A DNA stretch of 64,000 nucleotides from Palsa-343 sp036269135. Its GTDB lineage: Bacteria; Acidobacteriota; Terriglobia; Terriglobales; Acidobacteriaceae. Position numbers and translations under genes: made by a program. Shown here piece by piece: positions 17,590 to 28,135 of this stretch; the first letter of the stretch is position 1; each line of letters starts with the position of its first letter. The stretch is taken from positions 1 to 64,000 of the forward strand of contig DATASQ010000030.1 in assembly GCA_036269135.1 (NCBI GenBank), given 5' to 3'. The notes beneath the pieces are model-generated. The model saw only the letters and a list, made by a program, of their open reading frames with translations, was not told the origin of the DNA and did no database searches.

Positions 17590-20373
17590 TTGCCGTCGAG
17601 AAGAGCCTTCCTTGGACAGCTGATGTCCGTTCCGTTTCTTTCCTGCTGTTCCGGTCGAATGCAGCTTTTCGCTCTGCCTGGAATGGGCTCGCGGGCAGCT
17701 CTGCTGGGTGAGGGCCGGCCTCAATTCAGCCATCCGGATGTCATCTGCTATGACGCGCAATGCTTCACGATTCAAGGCAGGGATGCTTTCCTCTACAGCG
17801 CGTCTTTTCATTACTGCCGCTGTCCCAGGGAGCTGTGGCGGGACCGAATGCTGAAGTTGAAGCTGGCGGGCTTCAATACGATTGAGACGTACGTCTTCTG
17901 GAATTACCACGAGCCGGTCGAGGGTCGCGCCGACATGACGGAGCTCGAGGAATTCGTCGAGCTGGCGAAAGATCTGGGGCTGTGGGTGATCCTGCGCATA
18001 GGTCCGTACGTCTGCGCGGAATGGGATGCCGGAGGTTTTCCGCACTGGATTATCGCGAAGCAGTTCCCACTGCGCAGTGACGATCCGGAGAGCGTCAAAA
18101 CGTCGCAGCACTGGTACGATCGGGTACTTCCGATTGTGCGGAAGAACATGATTACGGCGGGTGGGCCGGTGATTCTGGTCCAGATCGAAAACGAATACGA
18201 CTACTGGCCAATGCCTGACCGGCAGAAGCTGAACTACATCACGGCCCTCGCAGAGATGGTGTGGGACGCGGGCGTCGACATCCCGGTCATCACGAACTGG
18301 TGCAGCCAGGCGCGGGACAATTCGAATCCTGTGATGGCGAGGATTGCCGATACCTGCGATTTTTACCCGCGGTGGGATATCCAGAAGGGAATTACGCCCG
18401 GACTTACGAAGCTGAGAAAACAGGAGCCGACGTCGCCGCTCGGGATTGCCGAGCTGCAGGGCGGCTGGTTCAGCCAGTACGGCGGCAAGCTGTCAGTGGA
18501 CCAGCCAGGAGTGAACGCGGCTGAGCTGAACCAGCTGACGAAGAGCGCGATCGAACTAGGCGTGGCTTTCACGAATTTTTATATGGGGTTTGGCGGCACG
18601 AATTTTGAATGGGCCGCGCGCAAAGTAACGACCAGCTATGACTATGCCGCGCCGGTGAGAGAGCCGGGCGGCCTGTGGGACAAGTACTATGCAGCGCGGG
18701 CGATCGGCGCGTTTCTTGACCAGTTTGGAGCGATGACGGTTCGAGCCGGAGACGCAGAGAGCATCGGCTCGACCCATCCTGACGTCTCGGTGAGCCTGCG
18801 CCGGAACGACAAGAGCGGCTTGCTGTTTGTGCGCGAGAACGCAAATGCAGATCAGCAATTCCAGATGAGGCTCCCCGTTCCGGCAAGCGCCGGCAGGAAG
18901 GAGATTGCGATACCGAGCCAGGGACAACTTGCGATCGGCGCGCGCGGAATGAAGTTAATGCCCGTGGAGGTTCCCATCAGTGGTGGTCAGCTTCGCTATT
19001 CGACGGCGGAGTTTCTTGCCTGCGGGCGCCTGGGAGATCGGGATTTTCTTATCGTCTACGGTGATCCGGGGGAGTTGGCGGAGATTGCACTGATGGCGGA
19101 AGAGGAGCCACATCTACTGGGAGCGGTACTCTACCGGAACTTCGATACGGAGACGAAGACCTCAACCTTTGGTGTTTCGATAGGGACGTCGGTGCAAATG
19201 TATCTGTGGAACGACAAACTGCAGATCGTGGTGTTGCCGCGCAAGCTTGCGGAACGGACCTGGATGGCACATCTGCGGTCCCGCGGAGCCGAAGCACGGA
19301 GTTGTATCGCGGTCATTACGGACTGTGCCCTGATGAGCGCCAACCAGGCGGACAAGAACCATGCTGCGATAACTCTCGATTACGCCGCGGGCGAGCACGA
19401 AGTGTGTGCGCTGATGGCGGCCGAACCTGTCGAGTGCCTGGTGGATGGAAAGCCGGCGAAGTTTCAGTATGATCCGCGTTGGCAAAGCGCCCGGGTTGCA
19501 ATCAGCACGCCCGAACTGCCTTTTCAGCCGGTTTCTCCGGACAGAGGAGAATTTCTGGTTGAGCGGTTCGATCTGTCGCAGGGGGAATGGCTCCATACCG
19601 CTCCGACGGCTCTGGAGAAACTTGGCAGACTGCCCTATGGCTACGTGAAATATCGCACCTCCTTCGAATATCAGGATCAAGCCCGGCTTTTTATGGAAAC
19701 TCAGACAGAGGATCCGAAGCAGGTTTTTCTCAATGGCAAGCGAATTCCGGAGCTTTCCAAAGCGGACAAACTGGTGTCGTGTGCGCTGCCTGGCTGGGCA
19801 AGAAGGGGAACGAATGTGCTGGATATCTCTTATGAGGCCTTCGGCAGCGAGAACGGAAATGCGGCGATGGCGGAACTGAAGGGGATCACCGGGATTCGAA
19901 TCGGCGACGAGGGAGGAGCGGGTCCGATCGACGGGGTCTCGATCCAGAGATTGTCGCCAGTGCTGAAGCAGGAAGGACCGAACGCGGCGGAGCCGGGGGG
20001 AATGTGGCAGCAGGGGCGGCCTGGCGACCCTGAGGGAGCGGCTGATCTTGTGCCGGCATACACGTGGTTTCGGGCTGCGTTCCCGCTCTCAGGGCGTTCG
20101 GAGTATTTCAGTCCCTGGAAGGTGAGGATCGCTGCGGACCGAGATGCGCTGCTGTACCTGAACGGGAGGTTTGTCGGCTACTATCAGGCCGTTGGACCGC
20201 AGACGGAGTTTTATTTGCCGGATCCCTGGCTGCGTCTGGATGGGGTCGAACAGAATATCGTGGCCGTGATGCTGGCCTATACAGACGGTCTTCGGCACCT
20301 AAAAGAGCTCGTAATCGCGCCCTATGAGGAATTCGCAACGCGGAAGACGCTGGTGGAGTTTCGCTGGAGCTGA
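17590..20373 (+). CDS. Glycoside hydrolase family 35 beta-galactosidase, Tat-exported
   Basis: A GH35 enzyme of about 927 residues. The TIM barrel carries the family signature GGPVILVQIENEYDYW, in which the NE pair is the acid/base region, and FHYCRCPRELWRD near the start. C-terminal jelly-roll domains with QVFLNGK and ALLYLNGRFVGYY follow. I place the start at TTG 17590 because AGGGGG lies 9 bases upstream and the protein then opens PSRRAFLGQ, a twin-arginine signal followed by FLSCC, a possible lipobox. Alternative in-frame starts at 17539 and 17563 fall in the preceding hairpin. It likely removes terminal beta-galactose from imported or surface-bound glycans. Confidence 0.88.
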   Translation: MPSRRAFLGQLMSVPFLSCCSGRMQLFALPGMGSRAALLGEGRPQFSHPDVICYDAQCFTIQGRDAFLYSASFHYCRCPRELWRDRMLKLKLAGFNTIETYVFWNYHEPVEGRADMTELEEFVELAKDLGLWVILRIGPYVCAEWDAGGFPHWIIAKQFPLRSDDPESVKTSQHWYDRVLPIVRKNMITAGGPVILVQIENEYDYWPMPDRQKLNYITALAEMVWDAGVDIPVITNWCSQARDNSNPVMARIADTCDFYPRWDIQKGITPGLTKLRKQEPTSPLGIAELQGGWFSQYGGKLSVDQPGVNAAELNQLTKSAIELGVAFTNFYMGFGGTNFEWAARKVTTSYDYAAPVREPGGLWDKYYAARAIGAFLDQFGAMTVRAGDAESIGSTHPDVSVSLRRNDKSGLLFVRENANADQQFQMRLPVPASAGRKEIAIPSQGQLAIGARGMKLMPVEVPISGGQLRYSTAEFLACGRLGDRDFLIVYGDPGELAEIALMAEEEPHLLGAVLYRNFDTETKTSTFGVSIGTSVQMYLWNDKLQIVVLPRKLAERTWMAHLRSRGAEARSCIAVITDCALMSANQADKNHAAITLDYAAGEHEVCALMAAEPVECLVDGKPAKFQYDPRWQSARVAISTPELPFQPVSPDRGEFLVERFDLSQGEWLHTAPTALEKLGRLPYGYVKYRTSFEYQDQARLFMETQTEDPKQVFLNGKRIPELSKADKLVSCALPGWARRGTNVLDISYEAFGSENGNAAMAELKGITGIRIGDEGGAGPIDGVSIQRLSPVLKQEGPNAAEPGGMWQQGRPGDPEGAADLVPAYTWFRAAFPLSGRSEYFSPWKVRIAADRDALLYLNGRFVGYYQAVGPQTEFYLPDPWLRLDGVEQNIVAVMLAYTDGLRHLKELVIAPYEEFATRKTLVEFRWS

Positions 20374-20584
20374 AGCGTGGCCGGCCCGGCGAACCTGTCT
20401 GCCGCGAAAATCCCGGCCTGCAATCGGGGACACGGACAGAGGGTGGGCAGAAGACCGGAGCTGGAAGTTACCCGGCCCGGATGCTGACTCCTGTTTTGTC
20501 TGCACAGCGGAATTCAGAAAACAAGGCAGGCCGCCGGTGGCGAAGGAAGTATTTTCGTGGCTGCTGCGCTGAGGAGAATCGATC

Positions 20585-22921
20585 TTGAGGAACAGCGTCG
20601 TCCAATCGGTGATGAAGTATGCGGGCATACCTCTGCTGGCGGTATTGCTGACAGGGAGTTATGTTGCCGCGCAGGATTCCGCAGGTGCTCAGCCGGTGGT
20701 GGACTATGTCAATCCGAACATTGGCGGCATCGGGATTCTGCTGACGTCGACGGAGCCGCTGGTGCAGTATCCATTTGGAATGGCGCAGGTAGCGCCGGAG
20801 ACGACGCCGGGAGTGGGGGACCGCTATCTGGCTGAAAAGATCTATGGGTTTCCGACCGGGCCGGTGACTCTGATGGTTTCGACGGGCGGGGTGAACACGG
20901 ACGCCGAAACGTATGCTTCGGAATACGATCACGATCTCGAAGAGGCAACGCCTTACTATTACGAGGCCGAGTTGCAGACATGGGGAATTCAGGCGGAGTA
21001 TTCGGTCACGCAGGACGCGGCGATTTACCGCTTCACGTTTCCAGCGAGCCGACAGGCTCATTTGGTCCTGAGGATGAAGCAGGATGCGGCGCTTGAGGTG
21101 GTGGGCCCCACGGTGGTGCAGGGGAGCCGGCGGGTATTCGGGGCTTACGGACAGAGTGGCGTTCCGCCCGGTTCCAACCAGGTAACTCGGGAATACTTTT
21201 ATGCTGTCTTTTCGAAGCCGATGACGACCTGGCAGACGTGGCAGGGAACGCAGCTCTCCCGGGTGGCGAAGCCGACAGGCAACGAGGTCGGATATGCGGG
21301 CAGTCTGAGCACGACTGCTGGCGAGTCAGTCGAGGTTCGTGTCGGCATCTCTTACATTAGTGTGGAGCAGGCCAGGCGCAATCTGGAGGAGCAGATTGCA
21401 GACCAGGACTTTGCCGGTGTGAAGCAAAAGGCCCGGGACGTGTGGAATAAGTCTCTGGGACAGATTGGGGTGACGGGAGGAACGCCCCGGCAAAAGACGA
21501 TCTTCTACACAGCTTTGTATCGCTCGCTGCAACGCATGACGGATATCACCGAGGATGGCCGCTACTACAGCGGCTACGACCATCGGGTGCACGAGGCGCG
21601 CGGCCATGATTTCTATGTGGATGACGGCGCCTGGGACACATTTCGCTCGATGCATCCGCTGCAACTGCTGCTGAATGGGAAGCAGCAGGAAGATATGATT
21701 CGTTCCTATCTGCGGATGTATGAGCAGAGCGGGTGGATGCCATCATTTCCGTCCGTCTCCGGCGCGAAGGCGGTGATGATCGGGCACCATGCCGATGAAA
21801 TCATCCTGGATGCATACGAGAAAGGCTACCGCGACTTCAACCTGGAGGAAGCCTATGAGGCGATAAAGAAGAACGCGCTGCAGGCGAGCATGCTGCCGTG
21901 GACGAGTGAGCCGATGACCAAACTGGGGCGTGATTATCTGCACAAGGGATTCTTCCCGGCGCTGGCTTATGGCGAGAAAGAGACGGTGCCGCAGGTGACG
22001 GGGGAGCTTCGGCAGGCGGTTTCCGTCACGCTGGAGAACGCGTATGACGACTGGTGCGTGGCCACTCTGGCGAAGGCACTGGGCAAGAGCGCGGACGCCA
22101 GCTACTTTATGAAACTGGCAAACAACTACAGGTATGTTTTCGATCCGGCGATTGGACTGATGGCTCCGAAGAGCGCGAATGGGGAGTGGGTTGCGCATTA
22201 CGATCCACGGCTGGGTGGAGGACAGGGCGCTCGCGACTACTTTACTGAGATGGACGGGTGGGTTTACACCTTCAGCGTGCAGCACGATGTGGCGGGACTG
22301 ATCCGGCTGATGGGGGGGCGCGATAAGTTCAATGCAAAGCTGGACCAGCTATTTGTCGAGCCGCTGGGAACGTCGAAGTACCGGTTTCTGGATCAGTTTC
22401 CGGATTCGACCGGGCTGGTCGGCCTGTATGCGCAGGGCAATGAGCCGAGCTTTCACATCCCCTACCTCTATGATTTCTCCGGCCAGCCGTGGAAGACGGC
22501 GCGGCGGGTTCGCGAGATGATGAGCGTCTGGTATGGCGATGGTCCGCGCGGCATTCCCGGTGACGACGATGGCGGAGAAACCTCTTCCTGGTATGTGCTG
22601 AGCGCGCTTGGATTCTATCCGGTTTGTCCGGGCAGCCCGATCTACGAGATTGGCAGCCCCATCTTCGCCAGGAGCGTGATGCGGATGGGCAATGGAAAAA
22701 ACTTCACGATTATCGCGGAGCATGTTTCCGCGAAGGATAAGTACATCCAGTCGGCGACGCTCAATGGGAGCCCGCTGAATAGGCCATGGTTCAGCCAGGC
22801 AGAGATCGCCAACGGCGCGACACTGGTTCTGGAAATGGGAGATACGCCGAATCGTCAGTGGGGCAGCGCGCCGGAGGATGCGCCGCCTTCCATGTCGGCA
22901 CCCGTCAGCGGTGTTGACTGA
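20585..22921 (+). CDS. Glycoside hydrolase family 92 alpha-mannosidase
   Basis: A 778-residue exported protein with a signal peptide ending near AAQD. GH92 hallmarks are DYVNPNIGG at the mature N-terminus, HDFYVDDGAWDTFRS, and DDDGGETSSWYVLSALGFYP near the C-terminus. GH92 enzymes are calcium-dependent inverting exo-alpha-mannosidases, mostly acting on alpha-1,2 or alpha-1,3 linkages of mannans and N-glycans. The start is TTG with AGGAG about 8 bases upstream. It follows GH35 after 211 bases on the same strand. The combination of beta-galactosidase and alpha-mannosidase suggests a complex glycan as the locus target (inference). Confidence 0.92.
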   Translation: MRNSVVQSVMKYAGIPLLAVLLTGSYVAAQDSAGAQPVVDYVNPNIGGIGILLTSTEPLVQYPFGMAQVAPETTPGVGDRYLAEKIYGFPTGPVTLMVSTGGVNTDAETYASEYDHDLEEATPYYYEAELQTWGIQAEYSVTQDAAIYRFTFPASRQAHLVLRMKQDAALEVVGPTVVQGSRRVFGAYGQSGVPPGSNQVTREYFYAVFSKPMTTWQTWQGTQLSRVAKPTGNEVGYAGSLSTTAGESVEVRVGISYISVEQARRNLEEQIADQDFAGVKQKARDVWNKSLGQIGVTGGTPRQKTIFYTALYRSLQRMTDITEDGRYYSGYDHRVHEARGHDFYVDDGAWDTFRSMHPLQLLLNGKQQEDMIRSYLRMYEQSGWMPSFPSVSGAKAVMIGHHADEIILDAYEKGYRDFNLEEAYEAIKKNALQASMLPWTSEPMTKLGRDYLHKGFFPALAYGEKETVPQVTGELRQAVSVTLENAYDDWCVATLAKALGKSADASYFMKLANNYRYVFDPAIGLMAPKSANGEWVAHYDPRLGGGQGARDYFTEMDGWVYTFSVQHDVAGLIRLMGGRDKFNAKLDQLFVEPLGTSKYRFLDQFPDSTGLVGLYAQGNEPSFHIPYLYDFSGQPWKTARRVREMMSVWYGDGPRGIPGDDDGGETSSWYVLSALGFYPVCPGSPIYEIGSPIFARSVMRMGNGKNFTIIAEHVSAKDKYIQSATLNGSPLNRPWFSQAEIANGATLVLEMGDTPNRQWGSAPEDAPPSMSAPVSGVD

Positions 22922-23053
22922 GATGGCTGCATCATGATCGGCCTCGCCTGATGCGCTGCTCCGGTCTGCCGGCGGCGGTACGTCCCCAGCAACGTCCGCG
23001 GACGGCGCACTTAGCCGGTATCCGAATGTAAGCGCCGGAGGAAGGAGAGTCAG

Positions 23054-24742
23054 ATGCAGCAAACCCGAAAAATGGCGACCCGGCGGGAGATGATATCCGG
23101 ATCTCTGAAGACGCTCTTTGCCGCGAGCATTCTGCCTTTGGCGCCCGCGCGGGCATCTTTGCAGCCTCCCGCGTTGCGCGCGATCAACATCATGAACTTC
23201 ATTCGCGCCGTCGATCCGCGCGACTCCATTGATCTGATGGAACCGGTAAAAGAACAGATGAAGCTCATCAGAGCGCACGCATTCCCCGCGACCTGGCTGC
23301 TGCAATACGATGCGCTGAAGTCAGGGCCTTATGTCGGATTCCTGAAGGCGGAGATGCCTTCGACGCATGAGACCGGCCTCTGGTTCGAGATGAACCGCGA
23401 GCTTTGCGGCGACGCTGGCATCGCATGGCGCGGCAAAGCCGAATGGGAGTGGGACTATCATGTGCCCGTCGACTATGGCATCGGCTATACCCCGGATGAA
23501 CGCCGCCGGCTGATCGACAGCGCAATGCAAACCTTTCGGCGGATCTTCGGTCACGATGCCAGATCTGTCGGGTCGTGGATGATCGATGCGGTGAGCGCTG
23601 CGCATCTTGCCGATCATTATGATGTGGATGCGCTTGCCATCAGCCGGGATCAACTGGCGACTGATGGCTTCACGATCTGGGGTGCGCCCATCGCAGCGTA
23701 CTATCCCAGCCGGAAGAACGCGTATAGTCCGGCGCTGACCCGGGAAAACCAGATCGGGTCGCCCATGTTCCGTCTGCTCGGACAGGATCCGGTGTACTAC
23801 TACGAAAAACAGATTCCCTATCCCGACACAATGGAACCGGTCTGGCCCTCCGGGCAGGCGCCAACGTTTGTTCGCAGTTTTCTGGATATGATTGCCGAAT
23901 CACCGACGCAGTCCGTGGCCTATGCCCAGCTTGGTCAGGAGAACAGCTTCGGGTGGCCGCAGATGCGCAGGGCCTATCCCATGCAGATGGCCATTCTTGC
24001 GCAGCAACAGCGCAAAGGCCTGGTCGTGGAAACGATGGGAGACACGGGGCGGCGGTTCAAGCGCATGTTTTCGAGCACGCCCACCCAGGCTCAGGTGATG
24101 CTGCAGGACCCGTTCGGGCACCGGCACGATCCGGAGCGTACGGTTTGGTACCAGAGCAAATACTATCGCGGTAACCTGCACTTTCGGGGCAATGACTTTT
24201 ATCTGCGCGATCTTCATGTCTACAGCGATCAGTTTCCGCAGCTTTACCTGGAGGAGTCAATACAGAGCGACTATGTGGGACACCGCATGCTGGCGGCGCT
24301 CGACGGATATTACTGGAGCGATGCCTCCGCCCTGGCGGGTGGTGCAGGTACACGCGCCATGGGACGCTTTGTGCTGACTGACCCGGGCGGCGCTGAAAGA
24401 CCTCTCCGTATGGAGGGCATCCCGGACGTGACGCAATCCGGACCAACCCTGAGCACCCGCGTTCGCCTCGATGACGGAGGAGAACTCGTAGCAGAGTTCC
24501 AGGAGTCCGATATCGCATTCAGGTTGAGAAATACTCCACCGGGCCATAGGCTCGGCATCGTGTTCGAATGGGCCTCCGGCCAAGCCGCCTTCCACGGAAT
24601 CTCCGCAGGCCGGCTGCATTACCGCTTCCGGGATTTCGATTATTCCATGCGTGTAGCGAACGGATCCCTCGCAAGGACATCACGCGGAGCAACGGTGACT
24701 GCAATTGGCCGTACAGCAGTGCGCCTGCAGATGGCGCAATAA
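23054..24742 (+). CDS. Tat-exported deacetylase-like protein of unknown function
   Basis: A 562-residue protein opening with a twin-arginine signal (ATRREMISGS, then a hydrophobic stretch). The body contains NFIRAVDPRDSIDL, PATWLLQYDAL, GLWFEMNREL and SVGSWMIDAVSAAHLADHYDV. This resembles the (beta/alpha)-barrel of polysaccharide-deacetylase or GH57/38-type proteins, and perhaps the DUF3863/DUF3864 group described from Bacteroidetes; I recall that link from family memory and cannot confirm it. A GGAGGAAGGAG ribosome site precedes the ATG. It closes the glycan locus, 132 bases after GH92. Substrate and reaction cannot be read from the sequence. Confidence 0.6.
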   Translation: MQQTRKMATRREMISGSLKTLFAASILPLAPARASLQPPALRAINIMNFIRAVDPRDSIDLMEPVKEQMKLIRAHAFPATWLLQYDALKSGPYVGFLKAEMPSTHETGLWFEMNRELCGDAGIAWRGKAEWEWDYHVPVDYGIGYTPDERRRLIDSAMQTFRRIFGHDARSVGSWMIDAVSAAHLADHYDVDALAISRDQLATDGFTIWGAPIAAYYPSRKNAYSPALTRENQIGSPMFRLLGQDPVYYYEKQIPYPDTMEPVWPSGQAPTFVRSFLDMIAESPTQSVAYAQLGQENSFGWPQMRRAYPMQMAILAQQQRKGLVVETMGDTGRRFKRMFSSTPTQAQVMLQDPFGHRHDPERTVWYQSKYYRGNLHFRGNDFYLRDLHVYSDQFPQLYLEESIQSDYVGHRMLAALDGYYWSDASALAGGAGTRAMGRFVLTDPGGAERPLRMEGIPDVTQSGPTLSTRVRLDDGGELVAEFQESDIAFRLRNTPPGHRLGIVFEWASGQAAFHGISAGRLHYRFRDFDYSMRVANGSLARTSRGATVTAIGRTAVRLQMAQ

Positions 24743-27016
24743 TTCGGCGCGATCGCAGGCTATCACGTCAGCAGGCCCATGTGAGTGTACTGTCTCCGGC
24801 GAAATGAGCGAATCCGGAGATGCCTTCCAGCGAGGGGGAGTCTGAGAAAAAGTTATCTGTGGCAAGTTGGGACTGTTGTTTCCCGCGTTTCTGTTCACGA
24901 GCGGTGCCGCAACTCATGCGCAGATGGGGGATCCTTCGAACCGGCCGATAAACATACCCAACGATAAGCTGGACCCGGCGCGAAACCTGCAGTCCAATGA
25001 GCTGGAATCTGCCGTCCATACCCTCTCGCTTGAGCAATGTTTCTGGGCCCGCGCAGATTCGGTCCCCGCAGGCTCCGCCGAGAGGATAGCCTGGCGAGGC
25101 AGGACCGGAGACGATCTGAAGCCTCACTATTTTCGGCGCGTATTCAGCTCGGCTCTCTCCCGGCGCAACGGAATAGCTCTTCTCATCCCTTCGAAGCAAG
25201 GGGTGCGATGGAATCCACGGCTACCACCTGTGCAAACCGCCTCCGGCGGCCGATGTGCCCAATATGGTGCCAATGCATTCGAGTAATTCGAGATTCGCCC
25301 CAATGCTGGTATCCAATGCCAGGCTCTTTGTCTTTCAGACTCAGTGTCACTACGCAGCTGGTGGACAGGCGCAGTCGCTGCGAGTGAGGCTGAAGGCAGC
25401 CATAGGGTTGGATACCAGCCGCGCCGCAATTCCCGTCTGCCGGAACGCTGTAGCGCAGGCACCATCCCGATTTGGTCTTTCCGCTACTCAACTGCGCTTC
25501 GGCTCCGGTTGTGAGTTTCTTGGTGCAAGATTGCATTGGTCGTTGATCCGGGCGCATCGGGATCCTGCGGGGCCATAACCCTCCGAGGCCCGCTCGGTAC
25601 AAAAGGATCTCGCCCGGGAAATCCCTCCTCCTCTGCCTGGTGATCGCTGCCCTTTGCTCTTTTTCTTTCCTCGCTGGTCACCGGACCAGTGCAGAGGAAC
25701 ATTTCGCGCACATGTGTGCCACGAGACGAACGAACTTGCTCATCTGCAGCTGGACGTAGCAGGTCAGAAGTAGAAATGGCCGTGACAGAGGACGGGAATC
25801 GCGAGAACATCAGGAAAGCGCTGGTGCGCACGATCGTCGTAGTTTCCGGCGAAGAGGCGAAAGAAGCGCATCGCCGAGCAAAGGTGAGCTGCGCATCGCC
25901 GCGCCGCTCGAATTTCCTCACAATCCAGGGTGGCTGTCCGCGACCCGGAGCGAGCCGCATACTCAAATCCGCCGAGGCATGGATGACCTATCCAAGACCG
26001 AGTGAGTGTGCCCACCAGTGTTTCAAAATATGCAGCTTCAGAAGCTTGCGGCGAACACAAATGTGATCCGAGTTTCGGTAACGGGAGCACAGACAACAGT
26101 GGAATCATTCGGAAGCACCACGTTGCAGATGAATAAGCTGGTTATCTGCGGCAGCCGCAGTGGTAGAGGTTGGTATTGTGTCGGAGCCCGTGGCAACCGG
26201 CAGCTTTTCTCCGAGCTTGAGATCAGCTTTTGACCGTCCAGAGCACGCAAACGTGGATTCTGCAGAATGTGCGTGTCGGAATCTGTCAGGAGAAACTCTG
26301 CGGCGGCTTGCCCGATGGTGATGCTGTAGGCAGAGGTATGACCGATCTGCTCAAGCGTCTGCGAAGCTCCGGAATTGACCGTGATCGAAGTGGGCGGCAC
26401 AGGCCGGTCTCACGCATCTTATTCAACCTGTCTTCCCCGTCCAACGTCAGCGTGTAAGTACCTGTGGGTACATCATTTGCCGTGGATCCCGAGTTGGAGC
26501 CGCCACCACCGCTGCCGGGCATCCCTAGTAGCCCGATCGGCCCCCTGACCCAGAACGCCGAGCCGAAGGCACTCTTCATAGATGGTCAGGGGTGGTGCTT
26601 TTTGCAGTGATGGGCTTCGCCAGTGACAGCGTTTGGGCATTTGACAGCGTTTGGGCATCGACGGCAGCATCCGCCGCCCGATGGCTGCGACGCGACGGCA
26701 CCCTCTCCCGCAATCAGCCCTACGTCGCAGGAACGGCATACCTGAGTCTCGGCATAGCAGTTGCAGCAAACGGTTTCCCGCGTCGACGAGACCTGGTGAA
26801 CGGTGTCTTCGAGCCAAATTTATCTAAGGGTATTTACGGCGGCCCGCGAAGGGACTCGCGGATTCGGCGAGTCCAGATAGATCCAGGAGGTCTTTTCTGT
26901 CATGAGCCTTTGGACCCCATCAGGAAATCCATATCTGCGAGCGGGAGTAACTATTCAGTTGATTCAGCTATGCACAAGTCGAATCGTCCTTCGCGGCTAC
27001 TCCTCGGACCGTGAAT
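24743..27016. other. Gene-poor degenerate region
   Basis: About 2.3 kb without a convincing intact gene. Short frames exist on both strands, none with good context. One, at 24867-25286 plus, begins like a signal peptide (LLFPAFLFTSGAATHAQ) and then loses character, so it may be the stump of a secreted protein. The only recognisable homology is a secretin piece on the minus strand at 26182-26292. The region reads as mutational debris between the glycan locus and the permease cluster. Confidence 0.6.
26182..26292 (-). pseudogene. Secretin (GspD/PilQ-like) fragment with frameshift
   Basis: On the minus strand one frame reads TDSDTHILQNPRLRALDGQK, and after a one-base deletion the next frame reads ADLKLGEKLPVATGS. 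Joined, this matches the conserved secretin-domain stretch of type II/IV secretion channels. The frame upstream (to about 26400) may belong to the same gene; the downstream barrel sequence is not recognisable. No working gene remains. Confidence 0.55.
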
Positions 27017-27415
27017 TTACTTTCGTATATCAAAGTAGCCTCGCTCCAGCGCGATCATCACCGCATGCGTCCGGTCATTTGCATGTAACTTCACTAATGC
27101 GTTGCGAACATGGCCCTTGACGGTATCCTCAGAAATTCCAAGGTTGCTGGCCACAGCCTTGTTCGAGTTGCCGCCTGCGATGGATCGAGGTACCTCCAGT
27201 TCGCGAGTCGAAAGATCGTCGGTATTGATGTGTGCCGCGCTCGCCGGAAGTCCGGTGAACTGTTCCCACTGAGGATTGACAAAATCCACCGTACCGTCAC
27301 GTAGCGCAGACCATATGTAAACGGGGATGGCATTCATGACTTCGCGGCACTTGTCATCCGGCAGCCTTTTCGACGCGGTCATGGAATCCGGGGAGCCTCG
27401 TCCTTCAGCGTACAA
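27017..27415 (-). pseudogene. PAS-LuxR chimeric fragment
   Basis: A 132-residue frame joins the start of a PAS domain (AIPVYIWSALRDGTVDFVNP, residues about 29-60) directly to a LuxR/NarL helix-turn-helix (LSTRELEV through VKGHVRNALVKL, residues about 70-120). A normal PAS domain is about 100 residues, and a receiver or linker would be expected before the HTH, so an internal deletion probably fused two ends of a regulator or two regulators. The DNA-binding part looks intact, so a small constitutive regulator is possible; a remnant is more likely given the debris around it. Confidence 0.5.
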
Positions 27416-28135
27416 CAGCGGCAGCGCCGCGTGACATCGATACGCGGATCTACCGGCGCACCAACTCTCCCTCTTATGCTGCTCTCAGACCGTGCCGAAC
27501 ATCGAGTCCATTCGCAGGTGTCGGAGAACGCGCTCGAAGTCGAGCAGGGCTCCGCTGATCCGCGGAATGTTCCCCGGATTGATGCCGATCAGCACCCGCA
27601 CCCCGAAGAACCCGAGCATCAGCCCCGGCACTTCGCCCCCCAGCGATGGGCATGCGCATGGCGCTGGGCGCGCAGGCCGGAAATCTGCGCAACATGGTGA
27701 TCGGCCAGGGCATGGGGCCGGCGTTGCTGGGCATCGCGGCGGGGCTGGGCGGAGCGTTCTGGCTGACGCGGTTTCTGGCGAGCTTTTTGTTTGGAGTGAA
27801 GGCGTGGGACCCGGTGGCGTTTGTCGCGACGCCGCTGTTGCTGTGCGGGGTGGCTTTGCTGGCGGTGTGGTTCCTGCGAGGCGGGCGACGCGGGTGGATC
27901 CGATGACGGCGCTGCGGCTGGAATGATCGCACACCAGAGGTGGATGCAGGTCGCGCGGGATCGCGAGGCGACTGGCCGCGGCCGGTTCTGTGGCCGTGGC
28001 TGGGTAACGGTCAGGCAGTCGGGGCGACGGGTTCGAGGAAGCGACCGCTTCTCCGATACCTGACCTCGTCTGAACTGCCGGTGCGGCCCCGGGCGACGGC
28101 CCAGGGCAGTCAGCCGAGGATGCTCAGCAACTCGG
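27416..28135. other. Intergenic region around a permease remnant
   Basis: Apart from the permease tail at 27646-27925, I see no supported gene. The GC-rich stretch 27926-28135 shows only unconvincing frames. Confidence 0.5.
27646..27925 (+). pseudogene. C-terminal remnant of an ADOP/MacB-like permease
   Basis: The frame GMRMALGAQAGNLRNMVIGQ onward is the last FtsX-like segment of an ADOP-type permease, with two membrane stretches. Around 27870 the frame shifts, and the typical ending ARRATRVDPMTALRLE is found in the next frame, stopping at 27925. The rest of the gene is missing. It is on the opposite strand to the intact permease at 28136-30802, which has the same type of C-terminus, so it is a leftover of a second copy. 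Confidence 0.7.
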
